A DNA stretch of 36,076 bases from a virus (IMGVR_UViG_3300042112_000429:1-36076), one strand, 5' to 3'. Numbered from the stretch's first letter, positions 5,687 to 13,277 are shown. The notes: generated from the sequence alone by a model not told the origin. Translations and numbers: made by a program.

Positions 5687-6769
5687 CTATCCCCGGCGGG
5701 CGTTGCGAAGGATGCCACCGATCGTGTCTGCTGCCGCCTTGTCCGCAGCCGGCACCCAATGCCCGTACCGGTCGGAGGTCGTCGACAACTGTCGATGCCC
5801 CAACCGTTCCGACACGGTCTTCAACGGGACACCGGCGGCAAGCAGCTGCGTGGCAACGAAGTGGCGGAGGTCGTGCAACCGGAACGACTGGTCGAGGCCG
5901 GCACGTTTGCGATGCCGCCGGAACTCGCGGCTGATGTAATCCGGTCGCCACGGTGTGACGCCGGCGTCGTGGGAGAACACCCAGACCGGTGCCGGGAGGC
6001 CGGCAGCGAGCGCCATTTCGACCTGGCTGACACGGTGCGCTCGCAATGCCTCGACGAGGTCGTTGGTGATGGCGACGACACGGTGTCCTTTGGCGCCGGT
6101 TTTGCCGGCGGTGACGACGAGCCCGCTGGTGGGGCTGTAGCCGATGGAGCGGCGGACTGCGATGGAGTCGCCGGTGATGTCGTGCCATTGGAGGCCGACG
6201 ACTTCGCCTCGGCGTGCACCGAGGACGGCCGACAGTTCGAGGTAGAGGGCGAGGCGTTCGGGTGCCGAGTCCAACAGTTCCAACACTTGTGCCGGTGTTG
6301 GTGGTGCGATCGCACGTTTCGGTGGTGCCGGTGCTTTGGCTGCGCTGAACGGGTTGGTGACCGCCCATTCGTAGCGGCGGGCCATTGTCCAGGCGGATGA
6401 CATGACGGCGTGGACGCGTCGGACACGGTGTGATGACCAGCCGGCTCGAGCGAGCTGGCGGTACAGGCCTTCGATGACGGATGGTGTGACTTCGACGATC
6501 GGTCGGTTGGTGAACTCGTCGGGGAGTCGTTCGATGACTCGTCGGGCGTCGGTTTCGTAGGTGACGGACAGGTCGGCCTGGAGGAACCATTGGGCCATGA
6601 GTTCGGTGACGTTCATGGCAGAAGTTTTTGTTGAGCCACCCAGTTCGAGGAGCAGTTCGGCGCCGACTTGTTGGGCCTCGATGCGTGTCGCTCCGCTGCC
6701 GGTGCGTTTGCGGCCGGCGTGTTGGACGATGACACGCCACCGTCCCGAAGGGAGTTGTTGCAGGTACAC
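5687..6769 (-). CDS. int: Tyrosine integrase
   Basis: This 360-residue protein is a phage tyrosine recombinase. It has a short N-terminal arm-binding strand region (YLQQLPSGRWRVIVQHAGRKRTGSG), a core-binding SAM-like domain (about 50-150) and a catalytic domain. The active residues are visible: Arg186 in GARRGE, Lys223 in AGKTGAKGHR, His299 and Arg302 in LHDLRH, His325 in RLGH and the nucleophile Tyr335 in SDRYGHW. It should recombine attP, which lies just upstream of it, with a host tRNA gene. The GTG at 6769 sits 7 nt after a -10 element, so a leaderless mRNA is likely; a TTG at 6805 would add 12 residues. Confidence 0.93.
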   Translation of the reverse strand: MYLQQLPSGRWRVIVQHAGRKRTGSGATRIEAQQVGAELLLELGGSTKTSAMNVTELMAQWFLQADLSVTYETDARRVIERLPDEFTNRPIVEVTPSVIEGLYRQLARAGWSSHRVRRVHAVMSSAWTMARRYEWAVTNPFSAAKAPAPPKRAIAPPTPAQVLELLDSAPERLALYLELSAVLGARRGEVVGLQWHDITGDSIAVRRSIGYSPTSGLVVTAGKTGAKGHRVVAITNDLVEALRAHRVSQVEMALAAGLPAPVWVFSHDAGVTPWRPDYISREFRRHRKRAGLDQSFRLHDLRHFVATQLLAAGVPLKTVSERLGHRQLSTTSDRYGHWVPAADKAAADTIGGILRNARRG

Positions 6770-6805
6770 AAAGGCGAGTTTGCATCGCTGCCGGAGGGCC
6801 GTCAA
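6770..6805 (-). promoter_or_regulatory. Integrase promoter, probably leaderless
   Basis: On the minus strand TTGACG (6800-6805) and CAAACT (6777-6782) are separated by exactly 17 bp, and the GTG start follows after 7 nt. Two GTTACACG repeats lie just upstream (6816-6832), so integrase binding there could regulate its own gene. Confidence 0.5.
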
Positions 6806-6815
6806 CCGTGCTGCC

Positions 6816-6832
6816 GTTACACGCGTTACACG
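6816..6832. repeat. Putative integrase arm-type sites, left pair
   Basis: Two direct copies of GTTACACG (6816-6823 and 6825-6832) lie between the integrase promoter and the att core. The second is followed by AAAC, exactly as in the right pair at 7023-7040. Paired direct repeats on both sides of an att core are the usual layout of arm-type integrase sites. Confidence 0.55.
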
Positions 6833-6846
6833 AAACAGGTTCCAGA

Positions 6847-6891
6847 AAAGTGAAACACCTGCTCAGTTATATGCTCTGAGCAGGTGTTTCG
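6847..6891 (-). terminator. Terminator hairpin next to attP
   Basis: A perfect 15-bp inverted repeat (6853-6867 with 6877-6891, 9-nt loop), followed on the minus strand by ACTTTT. It would stop leftward transcripts before the integrase gene. The stem also lies beside the att core, so a role in recombination is possible. Confidence 0.65.
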
Positions 6892-6897
6892 TGTTGC

Positions 6898-6942
6898 AGC
6901 CCGTACGGGATTCGAACCCGTGCCGCCACCTTGAGAGGGCGC
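6898..6942 (-). other. attP: attP core: 3' half of a tRNA gene (best fit tRNA-Glu, CTC)
   Basis: On the minus strand this reads as the 3' half of a tRNA: anticodon loop CTCTCAA, stem GGTGG, a 4-nt variable loop, T-arm ACGGG-TTCGAAT-CCCGT, and a 7-nt acceptor strand. The 4-nt variable loop and CTC anticodon fit tRNA-Glu. The 5' half is absent, and the anticodon stem would have a mismatch at its base, so it is not a working tRNA. Phages that integrate into tRNA genes carry just such a piece, which rebuilds the gene after integration. Confidence 0.75.
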
Positions 6943-7022
6943 GTATTCAGGGGTTTTTCTTTTCGGTAGATCGCGAAACCGCAGGTCAGCGTTGTGGTGG
7001 TTCACCACATTTCGTATCTGCC

Positions 7023-7040
7023 GTTACACGCCGTTACACG
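7023..7040. repeat. Putative integrase arm-type sites, right pair
   Basis: Two direct copies of CCGTTACACG in tandem (7021-7040), followed by AAAC. They mirror the left pair at 6816-6832 across the att core, at a similar distance (about 80 bp versus 65 bp). Confidence 0.55.
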
Positions 7041-7051
7041 AAACCGGTCGG

Positions 7052-7096
7052 AAAAAGCAGCAACACCCCTGGCCGTTGGGGCCCGGCGAGGGGTGT
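7052..7096 (-). terminator. Terminator hairpin 1 of the late operon
   Basis: The stem 7063-7075 pairs with 7084-7096 with a single mismatch, followed on the minus strand by TTTTTCC. The element is nearly identical to the hairpin at 7349-7394, so one is a duplicate of the other. Confidence 0.7.
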
Positions 7097-7151
7097 GCGC
7101 TCTTACAACCGCTCGTGCGGACTGATGTCAATACTTTCCGTGGTTGACCGG

Positions 7152-7193
7152 AAAAACGCATCAGCGCCACCCGTTTGCACGGGTGGCGCTGAT
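7152..7193 (-). terminator. Terminator hairpin 2 of the late operon
   Basis: A perfect 15-bp stem (7160-7174 with 7179-7193) with a 4-nt loop, followed on the minus strand by GCGTTTTTCCGG. It is the strongest of the series. Confidence 0.8.
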
Positions 7194-7348
7194 GGACAGG
7201 TAGCCACTTCTGTGATTCCAGGCACTCCCCTGCGGCTTTGGGTGCCAAGCCATGGTTCTGGCGCTGAGCGCCACGGCGTGTGTCACGGTCTTGCGAACCG
7301 ACGATTAGCGTATATCAACAACAATCAACGAAGTCAGACATTGACCGG

Positions 7349-7394
7349 AAAAAGCGTCAACACCCCTCGCCGTTGGGGGCCCGGCGAGGGGTGT
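7349..7394 (-). terminator. Terminator hairpin 3 of the late operon
   Basis: A perfect 13-bp stem (7360-7372 with 7382-7394), 9-nt loop, followed on the minus strand by GCTTTTTCCGG. It is the first hairpin after the last late gene. Confidence 0.8.
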
Positions 7395-7422
7395 GCGCTC
7401 TGCGGCAGGCGGATGTCGCGAT

Positions 7423-7656
7423 CTAGTCGGACAGTTCGCCCCAGCCCTCAACGGCGGTGCGAGGAATGCTGAACACGCCGGTGCAGTTGCCGGACGAATC
7501 GACCGAGTGTGCGACGACGAGATGTCGCTTCGTCTTGCGGACGAGAATCCCAACGGTGTGGACAGTCACGCCGGTGTCGGCCAGCTCGGTGAGCCACTCC
7601 CCTGGCGCCACATGCGCTGCATCGTGCCAGCGGATCCACACCGGCCTCCGTTTCAC
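7423..7656 (-). CDS. Small conserved phage protein (77 aa), last late gene
   Basis: This 77-residue protein has the pattern W-I-x-W-x-DA near the start, TVGILVRKTKRHLVVAHSVD in the middle and a final IPRTAV-x-GW. Small beta-rich proteins of this kind are frequent in temperate phages of many hosts and have no known role. The GTG start overlaps the previous stop (GTGA), and the gene ends just before the terminator series. Confidence 0.7.
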   Translation of the reverse strand: MKRRPVWIRWHDAAHVAPGEWLTELADTGVTVHTVGILVRKTKRHLVVAHSVDSSGNCTGVFSIPRTAVEGWGELSD

Positions 7657-7799
7657 TCTCGGCTGGCCTTCAACAGCCGACCCAGCCAGCGCTCAACGGC
7701 GGCCACCTCGTCAGCCGATCGAGGGCGGGCGACAGCTGCGATCAGCGACGCCAGCTGGTTGGCCTCGTTGCTCGTCAATTTCAACGGGTGCTTGCTCAT
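7653..7799 (-). CDS. Small helical protein (48 aa)
   Basis: This 48-residue protein lies between two genes with GTGA and ATGA overlaps. The sequence (LTSNEANQLASLIAAVARPRSADEVAAVERWLGRLLKA) should form two amphipathic helices. The overlaps on both sides make it very probably translated. No family is recognised. Confidence 0.6.
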   Translation of the reverse strand: MSKHPLKLTSNEANQLASLIAAVARPRSADEVAAVERWLGRLLKASRE

Positions 7800-8944
7800 G
7801 CCCTGAATTCCTTGCCGGCGTGCATCGCCCAGCCGTCGTGGATTGCGATGTTGTGGTAGGCGAACATGCCGTCGCCTTCTTGGTAGGTGACGACGCCGAT
7901 GCCTTGCTGCCAGTCCTCGACGCGTGTCATCGGCCTGCCGTCGAGGTCGAGGCCGCCCTTCGTGGAGGGCACGGCACCGTTGATTGTGGCGAGGCAGCCA
8001 GGTGACGCAGCCATGATCTCTTTCGGGCCATCCCGATCCTCGCGTGTCCGGGCTGCGTACTCACGGCGGTGGATGTGGCCGTAGATGACCGACACCTTCT
8101 CGTTGCCGAGGTACTTGTGGGCGGTGCTGCCACCGCTAGCGACCTTGTCGCCGTGAATCACTCGCAGCCGGTCGTTGATCCAGAACGCCGACGCCGGGTA
8201 GCCGGGCACGAACTCAATGTCGTGTTCGTCCATGCGTGCCAGGTACGGCAGCGACAGCACCGGCCATGATTCTGGTGCGTTGCCTTTGCGAAGCCCGAAC
8301 GCTGCGACGGCGTTGTCGAGCAGGTAACGAGGTAGGCGTTCCTCGTGGTTGCCTGCAAGCCAGACGATGCGTGCGTTCGGTGCGGCGTGACGCAGCTCGG
8401 CGCACAACGTGGCGAGTCGGTCGATTGCTGCCTGCGTCGTCTGCTGGTAGGCCGGGCTGGTCCGGTACTTGCCGAGTTCGGCGCCGTCCAGGTTGTCGCC
8501 GACAAGGATGACCAGCGCCGGGTTGATGTCGGCCGTGATCGCCAGCGCCACGGCAATGGCGTCTTCGTCGTGGATTGGCTCGAGGTCGCCGGCGCGTGAC
8601 CGGTAGAAACCGACTTGCATGTCCGGCAGGATGACGGCGTCGTGCCAGCCATCGGCTCGGGCCGGCTTGATCTTGCGGGGCTGCAGTCGAACCTGTGGGC
8701 CCGGTTGCACGACCGGCCACTGTGGGCCCTCTGCCCAATGCGGCGACAAAGTGATGCCGGCCATGTCGACCGTGTGCGCCTCACCGTCGGCGTCTTTGTA
8801 GAACCCTTGCCACAGGTTGATCTTGTTGACCCGGCCCACGTCGTCGACGTCGATGCCGTTCCGTTCGAGGAGGTCGGCGATCTTGCCGAGGGTTGCTACC
8901 CGGTTCGGTGTTTGCTCGTTGGCAAGTGCGTCACCGAGCGCCAC
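7796..8944 (-). CDS. Calcineurin-like metallophosphoesterase
   Basis: This 382-residue protein has the metal-binding motifs of the calcineurin-like phosphoesterase fold in order: PDMQVGF (Asp108), GDNLDG (149-154), GNHEER (198-203), HGDK (264-267) and GHIH (289-292). The first 70 residues are a separate region (TLGKIADLLERNGIDVDDVGRV, a helix-turn-helix-like stretch), so it may bind DNA or other phage proteins. The substrate is unknown; phage members cut phosphodiester bonds in DNA or nucleotides. The GTG at 8944 gives the start ALGDALANE, almost the same as the next gene's start. It overlaps the previous gene by 14 nt. Confidence 0.88.
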   Translation of the reverse strand: MALGDALANEQTPNRVATLGKIADLLERNGIDVDDVGRVNKINLWQGFYKDADGEAHTVDMAGITLSPHWAEGPQWPVVQPGPQVRLQPRKIKPARADGWHDAVILPDMQVGFYRSRAGDLEPIHDEDAIAVALAITADINPALVILVGDNLDGAELGKYRTSPAYQQTTQAAIDRLATLCAELRHAAPNARIVWLAGNHEERLPRYLLDNAVAAFGLRKGNAPESWPVLSLPYLARMDEHDIEFVPGYPASAFWINDRLRVIHGDKVASGGSTAHKYLGNEKVSVIYGHIHRREYAARTREDRDGPKEIMAASPGCLATINGAVPSTKGGLDLDGRPMTRVEDWQQGIGVVTYQEGDGMFAYHNIAIHDGWAMHAGKEFRA

Positions 8945-9176
8945 AACTGCAACTGCCGTTCCGGTGTCGCATGATCGTGTACGACTTGATGTGGCCGTGT
9001 CCTTCGGTGGCAAGGGCGCGTTCGATTTCGCCGTTGGTGTAGGCGTCTCGGGCGGCGAGTGCGTCGGTCAGCGCAGCGGCGTCGGCGTCGTCCAATCGTT
9101 CGATGAGGACGGCGATAGCGCAACGCATCCGATAGTTGCGTGCCGCCTCGTTGGCGAGTGCGTCCCCAAGCGCCAT
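8931..9176 (-). CDS. Hypothetical protein (81 aa)
   Basis: This 81-residue protein starts with ALGDALANEAARN and is helical in its first half (CAIAVLIERLDDADAAALTDALAARDAYTNGEIERAL). The C-terminal end (HGHIKSYTIMRHRNGSCSCG) has two cysteines and three histidines that could bind a metal. The ATG lies 2 bp after the stop of the holin-like gene. The first ten codons repeat at the start of the phosphoesterase gene. No family is recognised. Confidence 0.6.
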   Translation of the reverse strand: MALGDALANEAARNYRMRCAIAVLIERLDDADAAALTDALAARDAYTNGEIERALATEGHGHIKSYTIMRHRNGSCSCGAR

Positions 9177-9178
9177 CG

Positions 9179-9358
9179 TCAGACCGTCTTCGTGTACCAG
9201 GAGCGGCCGAACTGGAGGATGGCTTCGATGCCGAGCTGGATGGCGGCGACCTGTTGCGGGTCGAGGTCGAGGCCGAATGCGGTGGCGATGACGACGGCGG
9301 CGCGCAGCAGGGTGCGGAACGCCGAGGCGCGGGTGTCGGAGCCGAACAGGTGATGCAT
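9179..9358 (-). CDS. Small hydrophobic protein, holin-like candidate (59 aa)
   Basis: This 59-residue protein starts at an ATG with AAGGAG 5 nt upstream. It has two hydrophobic stretches (RTLLRAAVVIATAFGL and QQVAAIQLGIEAIL) joined by LDLDPQ. Short proteins with this 'hydrophobic helix, D/E-Q turn, second helix' shape are common near actinophage lysis genes. A holin or lysis regulator is possible, but the second helix is not fully hydrophobic. The gene at 11483-11752 is the better holin candidate. Confidence 0.55.
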   Translation of the reverse strand: MHHLFGSDTRASAFRTLLRAAVVIATAFGLDLDPQQVAAIQLGIEAILQFGRSWYTKTV

Positions 9359-9367
9359 GGTGTCTCC

Positions 9368-10774
9368 TTACGTGTAGCGGTTGACGATGGTGGCGATCTC
9401 GTTGGCGTTCAGCGCACGCCGCCACACGGCAGCAGCGACCAGTTCCATGTCGACGTACTGGGTTGACGCCCCGGACAGCCGACCGATCCGCATGACTTCA
9501 CTGTTGGCGTACGATCCGGCTTGGCGTGTCGTGGCGGCACTGGCCGTGCCGTTGTAGTACGCCGTGAGTTGGCTGGCTGATGCAACTCCAGTGAGGATGG
9601 CGAGCGTTCCTGATGTTTTGCTGGTGGGCATTGTGCGGTTGGTTGCTGTGGTGCCGTCGTAAGTGTCAAACACAGTGTCGGCTGGAGTACCAACGCCGTT
9701 GCGGATCAGCCAGCCCGTACCAGTCGATCCGTTGCCGGTTTTCTTGGCAATCGGCACGCCTTGCGACGTGATCGTTGCCCATTGGCGGGTTGCCACCATG
9801 GCGGTGAACGGTTCGCTGGCGCCGAAGTCGAGCAGGTTGTTGTCGGCCACCTCGAGGTAGTCGTCCGTACCGAACAGCAGGATCGGCCGAACCACCGCAA
9901 CGCTCTTGCGGCCCGATGTGGCTCGGTTGATCGTGACCGTGGCAGCGTTGGCTGACGACTCCGTGAACGTGGTCTGTGCGCCGCTGGTGATGCCGGTCGT
10001 GAAGTCGGCATCGAACACGGTGGTGCCGTCAATGCCGTTGCGGACGATGCAGCGGTACACCTTCCCAGCAAGCGAGTTGGCGCCAGAAACGATAGAGCCA
10101 ACCTCAAGTGCAGCCGAACCAGAATAGATTGAGGTTGTCGTCGTGGCGGGAACGGTCGTGGTGGTACTGGAAAGTGTCGTCCACGAACTGGGTTCGGTCG
10201 TTTGATCGGCGGCGTAAGAGAATGTGGCGAGATTGGTGTTGGACCCAGTATCAACGTCCAATGTGACTTTGATCCAGTAAGCGATTCCTGCCGACAAGCC
10301 GCTGACGGCGCTTTCTCGGTAGATGCCATTGATGCCGTCAACCGAGTTTCTTAGCGCCAGTCTGCCGGTCGTGGTCATAGACAAAGCAAAAGATCGCTGC
10401 GAAGTAGTCGTGAAATACTTACCGACCAAATACTGCTCGGCTGTCGGAGTCCACGAATCCGGCGCAACACGCATCACGATCTCAATGTCGCCGGTAACGT
10501 CAAGCGCCGCAGCATCGGGCGTCGACGAATAGTTGGTCGTAACTCCGGGCAGGTACAGGTAGTTGGTGCCCGTATGGGTCAGCAGCGCCGGGTCGAACGA
10601 GTCGGTGCCCGTCGTGTTACCGAACACAGCGTTCAGCGCCGAGCCGCCCGTACCCAAGTTGGTGAGCGCACCCGACGACACCGACGACCGGCCCGCATCC
10701 ACCCAGAACACGGCATCGTTCAGCACGTCCTCGCCAGAGGCCACGATCCCGACGGTGCTAGGCACTGAGGTCAC
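9368..10774 (-). CDS. Minor tail protein with concanavalin-like (LamG) domains
   Basis: This 468-residue protein contains two lectin-like jelly-roll regions. The first spans about 20-235 (VFWVDAGRSS, ALDVTGDIEIVMRVAPDSWTPTAEQYLVGKYF, GLSAGIAYWIKVTLD); the second about 300-460 (DDYLEVADNNLLDFGASEPFTAMVATRQW, RIGRLSGASTQYVDMELVAAAVWRRAL). These are typical carbohydrate-binding folds of tail tips, so receptor binding is likely. The GTG start overlaps the upstream gene by 17 nt. It is very Thr/Ser-rich, as usual for virion fibre proteins. Confidence 0.8.
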   Translation of the reverse strand: MTSVPSTVGIVASGEDVLNDAVFWVDAGRSSVSSGALTNLGTGGSALNAVFGNTTGTDSFDPALLTHTGTNYLYLPGVTTNYSSTPDAAALDVTGDIEIVMRVAPDSWTPTAEQYLVGKYFTTTSQRSFALSMTTTGRLALRNSVDGINGIYRESAVSGLSAGIAYWIKVTLDVDTGSNTNLATFSYAADQTTEPSSWTTLSSTTTTVPATTTTSIYSGSAALEVGSIVSGANSLAGKVYRCIVRNGIDGTTVFDADFTTGITSGAQTTFTESSANAATVTINRATSGRKSVAVVRPILLFGTDDYLEVADNNLLDFGASEPFTAMVATRQWATITSQGVPIAKKTGNGSTGTGWLIRNGVGTPADTVFDTYDGTTATNRTMPTSKTSGTLAILTGVASASQLTAYYNGTASAATTRQAGSYANSEVMRIGRLSGASTQYVDMELVAAAVWRRALNANEIATIVNRYT

Positions 10775-11483
10775 CCACCAGCAGGAACGTGTTGGTGCCG
10801 GTCACGATCAGCGACGCCGCCGAATACTGTGCCCGCAGCTTGAGTCCGGGCGTGGCGTTCACGGTGGTGCCCGACGCGTCGATTGTCACCTGGCCTGCAC
10901 CCAACTGGGCGAGGTCGATCCGCTGGCCGGTGGCGAGACCGAGGCCCGATGGCACCGTGAGCGTGATCGCTGAAGCGTTCGTGAGCGTGACCAACTTGCC
11001 GACATCCCCGGCCACAAGGCTGTAGGTGGTGCCGGTCTGCGCGTTGAATGTCTGCGCCGTGTCCCACTGGCCCTGTGCGCCGCCAGTCAACGACAACGAC
11101 AACGAGGCAGCCGTGATTGACAACGATGCCGACGATGACGACGTGCCGCCCCAGCCGGCCGCCATGATCGACAAAGCACCGGCCAGCCAGGTGCGGGTCG
11201 CCGATGCCTTCGTGACGTTCACCTGCCAGCGGTAAGTGCCGGGGCCGAGGGTCGTTGTGTTCGTGTCGGTCAGCGACAAGGTGAGGATGCCGCCGGCCGA
11301 AGTGGCGGTCGTGAAGTTAGTAACGACAGCCGCACCCGACTGGTCGGTGATCGAGGTCGACACCGTGGCACCCGTCCAGTCGTACGCAACCGAGTTTTCG
11401 GTCACCGTGACCGTCACCGAGAAGTCGTCGCCCTTGACGCCGACGAGATCAAGCACTGCGGGTGCCTGCGAGATGGTCGCCAT
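10758..11483 (-). CDS. Tail fibre/baseplate-type protein
   Basis: This 241-residue protein is beta-rich. The first 105 residues (KGDDFSVTVTVTENSVAYDWTGATVSTSITD ... GTYRWQVNVT) follow the Ig-like N-terminal domain of baseplate upper proteins (BppU-like). The Ser/Thr-rich linker near 112-135 leads to a second beta domain (TLTNASAITLTVPSGLGLATGQRIDLAQLGAGQVTIDASG), a repeat-like fold frequent in phage fibres. It should be part of the tail tip. The ATG overlaps the holin-candidate stop (TGATG). Confidence 0.75.
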   Translation of the reverse strand: MATISQAPAVLDLVGVKGDDFSVTVTVTENSVAYDWTGATVSTSITDQSGAAVVTNFTTATSAGGILTLSLTDTNTTTLGPGTYRWQVNVTKASATRTWLAGALSIMAAGWGGTSSSSASLSITAASLSLSLTGGAQGQWDTAQTFNAQTGTTYSLVAGDVGKLVTLTNASAITLTVPSGLGLATGQRIDLAQLGAGQVTIDASGTTVNATPGLKLRAQYSAASLIVTGTNTFLLVGDLSA

Positions 11484-11752
11484 CAGATGCTCCTCGGTTT
11501 GGTCACATGGTCTTCGATCAGCAGAATGCGGTCGGCGAGATGGTCGTGACGGTCGTGCAGCTTGTCCACCTTGTACTCGAGGCGGTCAACGGCGTCACGC
11601 AACGACGAACCGCCGTTCGGCTTGAACTGCTCCGCAGCCGCCTTGCCCTGCTGGCGTGCTTGATGGCCCTGCCACACCTGCACCGCCTGCACCACCAGCA
11701 CCGGCACCACAGCGGCAAGCACGGTGGCCTCAGCGGCGCCGAGGGCGATCAC
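11483..11752 (-). CDS. Membrane protein with coiled coil, probable holin
   Basis: This 89-residue protein has an N-terminal transmembrane helix (EATVLAAVVPVLVVQAVQVW) and a long charged coiled coil (LRDAVDRLEYKVDKLHDRHDHLADRILLIEDHV). This single-helix plus coiled-coil layout is seen in actinophage holin-type proteins of the DUF2746 kind. It follows the endolysin gene directly, with a GTGA overlap, which strongly supports a lysis role. Its own stop overlaps the fibre gene. Confidence 0.7.
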   Translation of the reverse strand: MIALGAAEATVLAAVVPVLVVQAVQVWQGHQARQQGKAAAEQFKPNGGSSLRDAVDRLEYKVDKLHDRHDHLADRILLIEDHVTKPRSI

Positions 11753-12654
11753 GGCCACACCGCCTGCACGTCGACGATCACCTGGCATCCGACCGTCGCC
11801 TGCAGCATGATCCCCCCAGCGACGACCGGAACGATCGCTGCGTTGCCTTCGGTGACGCCGGTCTGGAAGTTGACGTTGGCAGTGGCCGGCTTCGCACCGT
11901 CCCCCCACGCAACCAGGTTGCCGTTCCCTTGTGGCGCGACCACGGTCAGGTTGATCATCGCTGCACGGCCAGCGACGCCGAGCTGGATGCGGCGAGGTTC
12001 GTTCGCTGCCAACGGTTGGTCGCTGCGTGAGTCGTAGGCGCGTCGAGGAGGTGTCAGCGGGATCATGTTGTCTCCTTGATTGATGGCGTCCTGCACGGCG
12101 GCACGAAACCCGATCATGTCCCAGGACGCTGCGCCGACCGCCCACGGCGACGGGCCTGCCGGGTCGATCTTGCGTCCGGGCGCCCATTCCCAGTGAGCGC
12201 GCACGTGCTGCGTCGGGATGCCGTAGTGCGTGCACAACGCTGCGCACATCGCCACGTAGGCGTCGGTCTGCTTTTTCGGCCACGGTTCGCCGATGCCGTT
12301 GTTCGCCGCCTCAATCGAGATCGACCAGTGGTTCATCTCGTTGTCGGGAACGCCGCCGTTCCACGGTGCGCTCGAACCTTTGCCGTTCGTGACCGCTTGC
12401 CCTGCGGCGACCATCCAGACGATGCCGGTGCGGTCGAGGTAGAGGTTGCCGATTGGCGCGAGCGGCGACGTCGTGATGTACGCCAGGTCGTTGGCGACCG
12501 TGGTCTTGCTGGCGGTGTGGTGCACCATCACATGGGTTGGCGGCTGGGTGTAGCCACCCCATTTCGGGTAGGCCCGTTCCTTCCAGCCCGGTGTCTCCAT
12601 TACCCGAAGGCCGGCGGCACGCAGCACGTCGGCCATGTCATCCAGCCAGATCAC
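11749..12654 (-). CDS. Endolysin: N-acetylmuramoyl-L-alanine amidase with C-terminal beta domain
   Basis: This 301-residue protein has an amidase_2/PGRP catalytic domain at about 38-195: THVMVHHTAS (zinc ligand among His45-46), MNHWSISIEAAN, and VRAHWEWAPGRKIDPAG (His154 and Asp164 as further ligands). It cuts the bond between MurNAc and the stem peptide. The C-terminal 100 residues (RRAYDSRSDQPL, INLTVVAPQGNGNLVAWGDG, ANVNFQTGVTEGNAAIV, VIVDVQAVW) match a beta domain that is common in actinobacterial secreted proteins and may bind the wall. The GTG at 12654 is chosen for its GTGA overlap. There is no signal peptide, so a holin is needed. Confidence 0.9.
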   Translation of the reverse strand: MIWLDDMADVLRAAGLRVMETPGWKERAYPKWGGYTQPPTHVMVHHTASKTTVANDLAYITTSPLAPIGNLYLDRTGIVWMVAAGQAVTNGKGSSAPWNGGVPDNEMNHWSISIEAANNGIGEPWPKKQTDAYVAMCAALCTHYGIPTQHVRAHWEWAPGRKIDPAGPSPWAVGAASWDMIGFRAAVQDAINQGDNMIPLTPPRRAYDSRSDQPLAANEPRRIQLGVAGRAAMINLTVVAPQGNGNLVAWGDGAKPATANVNFQTGVTEGNAAIVPVVAGGIMLQATVGCQVIVDVQAVWP

Positions 12655-13268
12655 GGCGTCAACCGCCACACCTCACAGGTCGCAGTGATCGTCCTGCTCG
12701 TACCGGACGCCTGTGACAGACGGATCTGCAAACCGTCACCGGCTGCCGCCGGCACCACCGCCGCCAATGCCACCGACGTCAACTGCGAACCGCTACCGAT
12801 CGGGAACCGGTAGATACCGGTCGTCACTGTGTTGTACACCTCGATGCTCGAGTTCGTACCGGGCGACGCATCCCACGACACGGTCGCCAGCACCGAATAC
12901 AACCCGGCCAACCCGGACGGGATAGTGATCGTCGTGGCCGGCACTGTGATGAACGCGTCGGTGTCGGTCGTTTCGGTATCCCATGAGATCGCGGTGAACG
13001 TCACAGCACTGCTTGAGATGCTTTGCGACGTCGAGATGCGTGCCAACGCGACACCGGTACGGCCGGACGACGAATAGTTCCCGACCCGCACCCATGAGGT
13101 GCCGTCGTAGGCGACGATACGGTCGGTGTCGGTTTCGGTGATCAACCGGCCCTCGACGCCGGTAGGACGGGTGCCTGAGGTGACCTGGGCGACGACCTGC
13201 TGGCGCAGATACGTGTCGTAGTTGGCGCTCGTCAATACCGAGCCGTCTGCGAGCCCTGCGTCGGGCAT
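12651..13268 (-). CDS. Tail fibre tip-like protein
   Basis: This 205-residue protein starts with an N-terminal segment (LTSANYDTYLRQQVVAQVTSGTRPTGVEGRLITETDTDRIVAYDGTSWVRVGNY) that is usual in actinophage fibres. It ends in a beta-sandwich with the pattern of C1q/TNF-like head domains (FTAISWDTETTDTDAFITVPATTITIPSGLAGLYSVLATVSWD). Such domains form trimeric receptor-binding knobs. GGAGG lies 5 nt before the ATG. It is placed between the large minor tail protein and the endolysin. Confidence 0.75.
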   Translation of the reverse strand: MPDAGLADGSVLTSANYDTYLRQQVVAQVTSGTRPTGVEGRLITETDTDRIVAYDGTSWVRVGNYSSSGRTGVALARISTSQSISSSAVTFTAISWDTETTDTDAFITVPATTITIPSGLAGLYSVLATVSWDASPGTNSSIEVYNTVTTGIYRFPIGSGSQLTSVALAAVVPAAAGDGLQIRLSQASGTSRTITATCEVWRLTP

Positions 13269-13277
13269 GTCCGCCTC

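Larger units (their letters stand above)
6806..7422. other. Non-coding lysogeny/termination region (617 bp)
   Basis: No convincing gene lies here. The stretch holds the putative integrase arm sites, the attP core, and four minus-strand terminator hairpins that end the late operon. Minor palindromes are also present, such as TGGCGCTGAGCGCCA at 7259-7273. Open frames crossing it are shadows of palindromic sequence. Confidence 0.7.

Noticed and set aside
6898-6942. Functional tRNA gene
   Set aside because: Only the 3' half is present; no D-arm or 5' acceptor strand precedes it. It fits an attP core.
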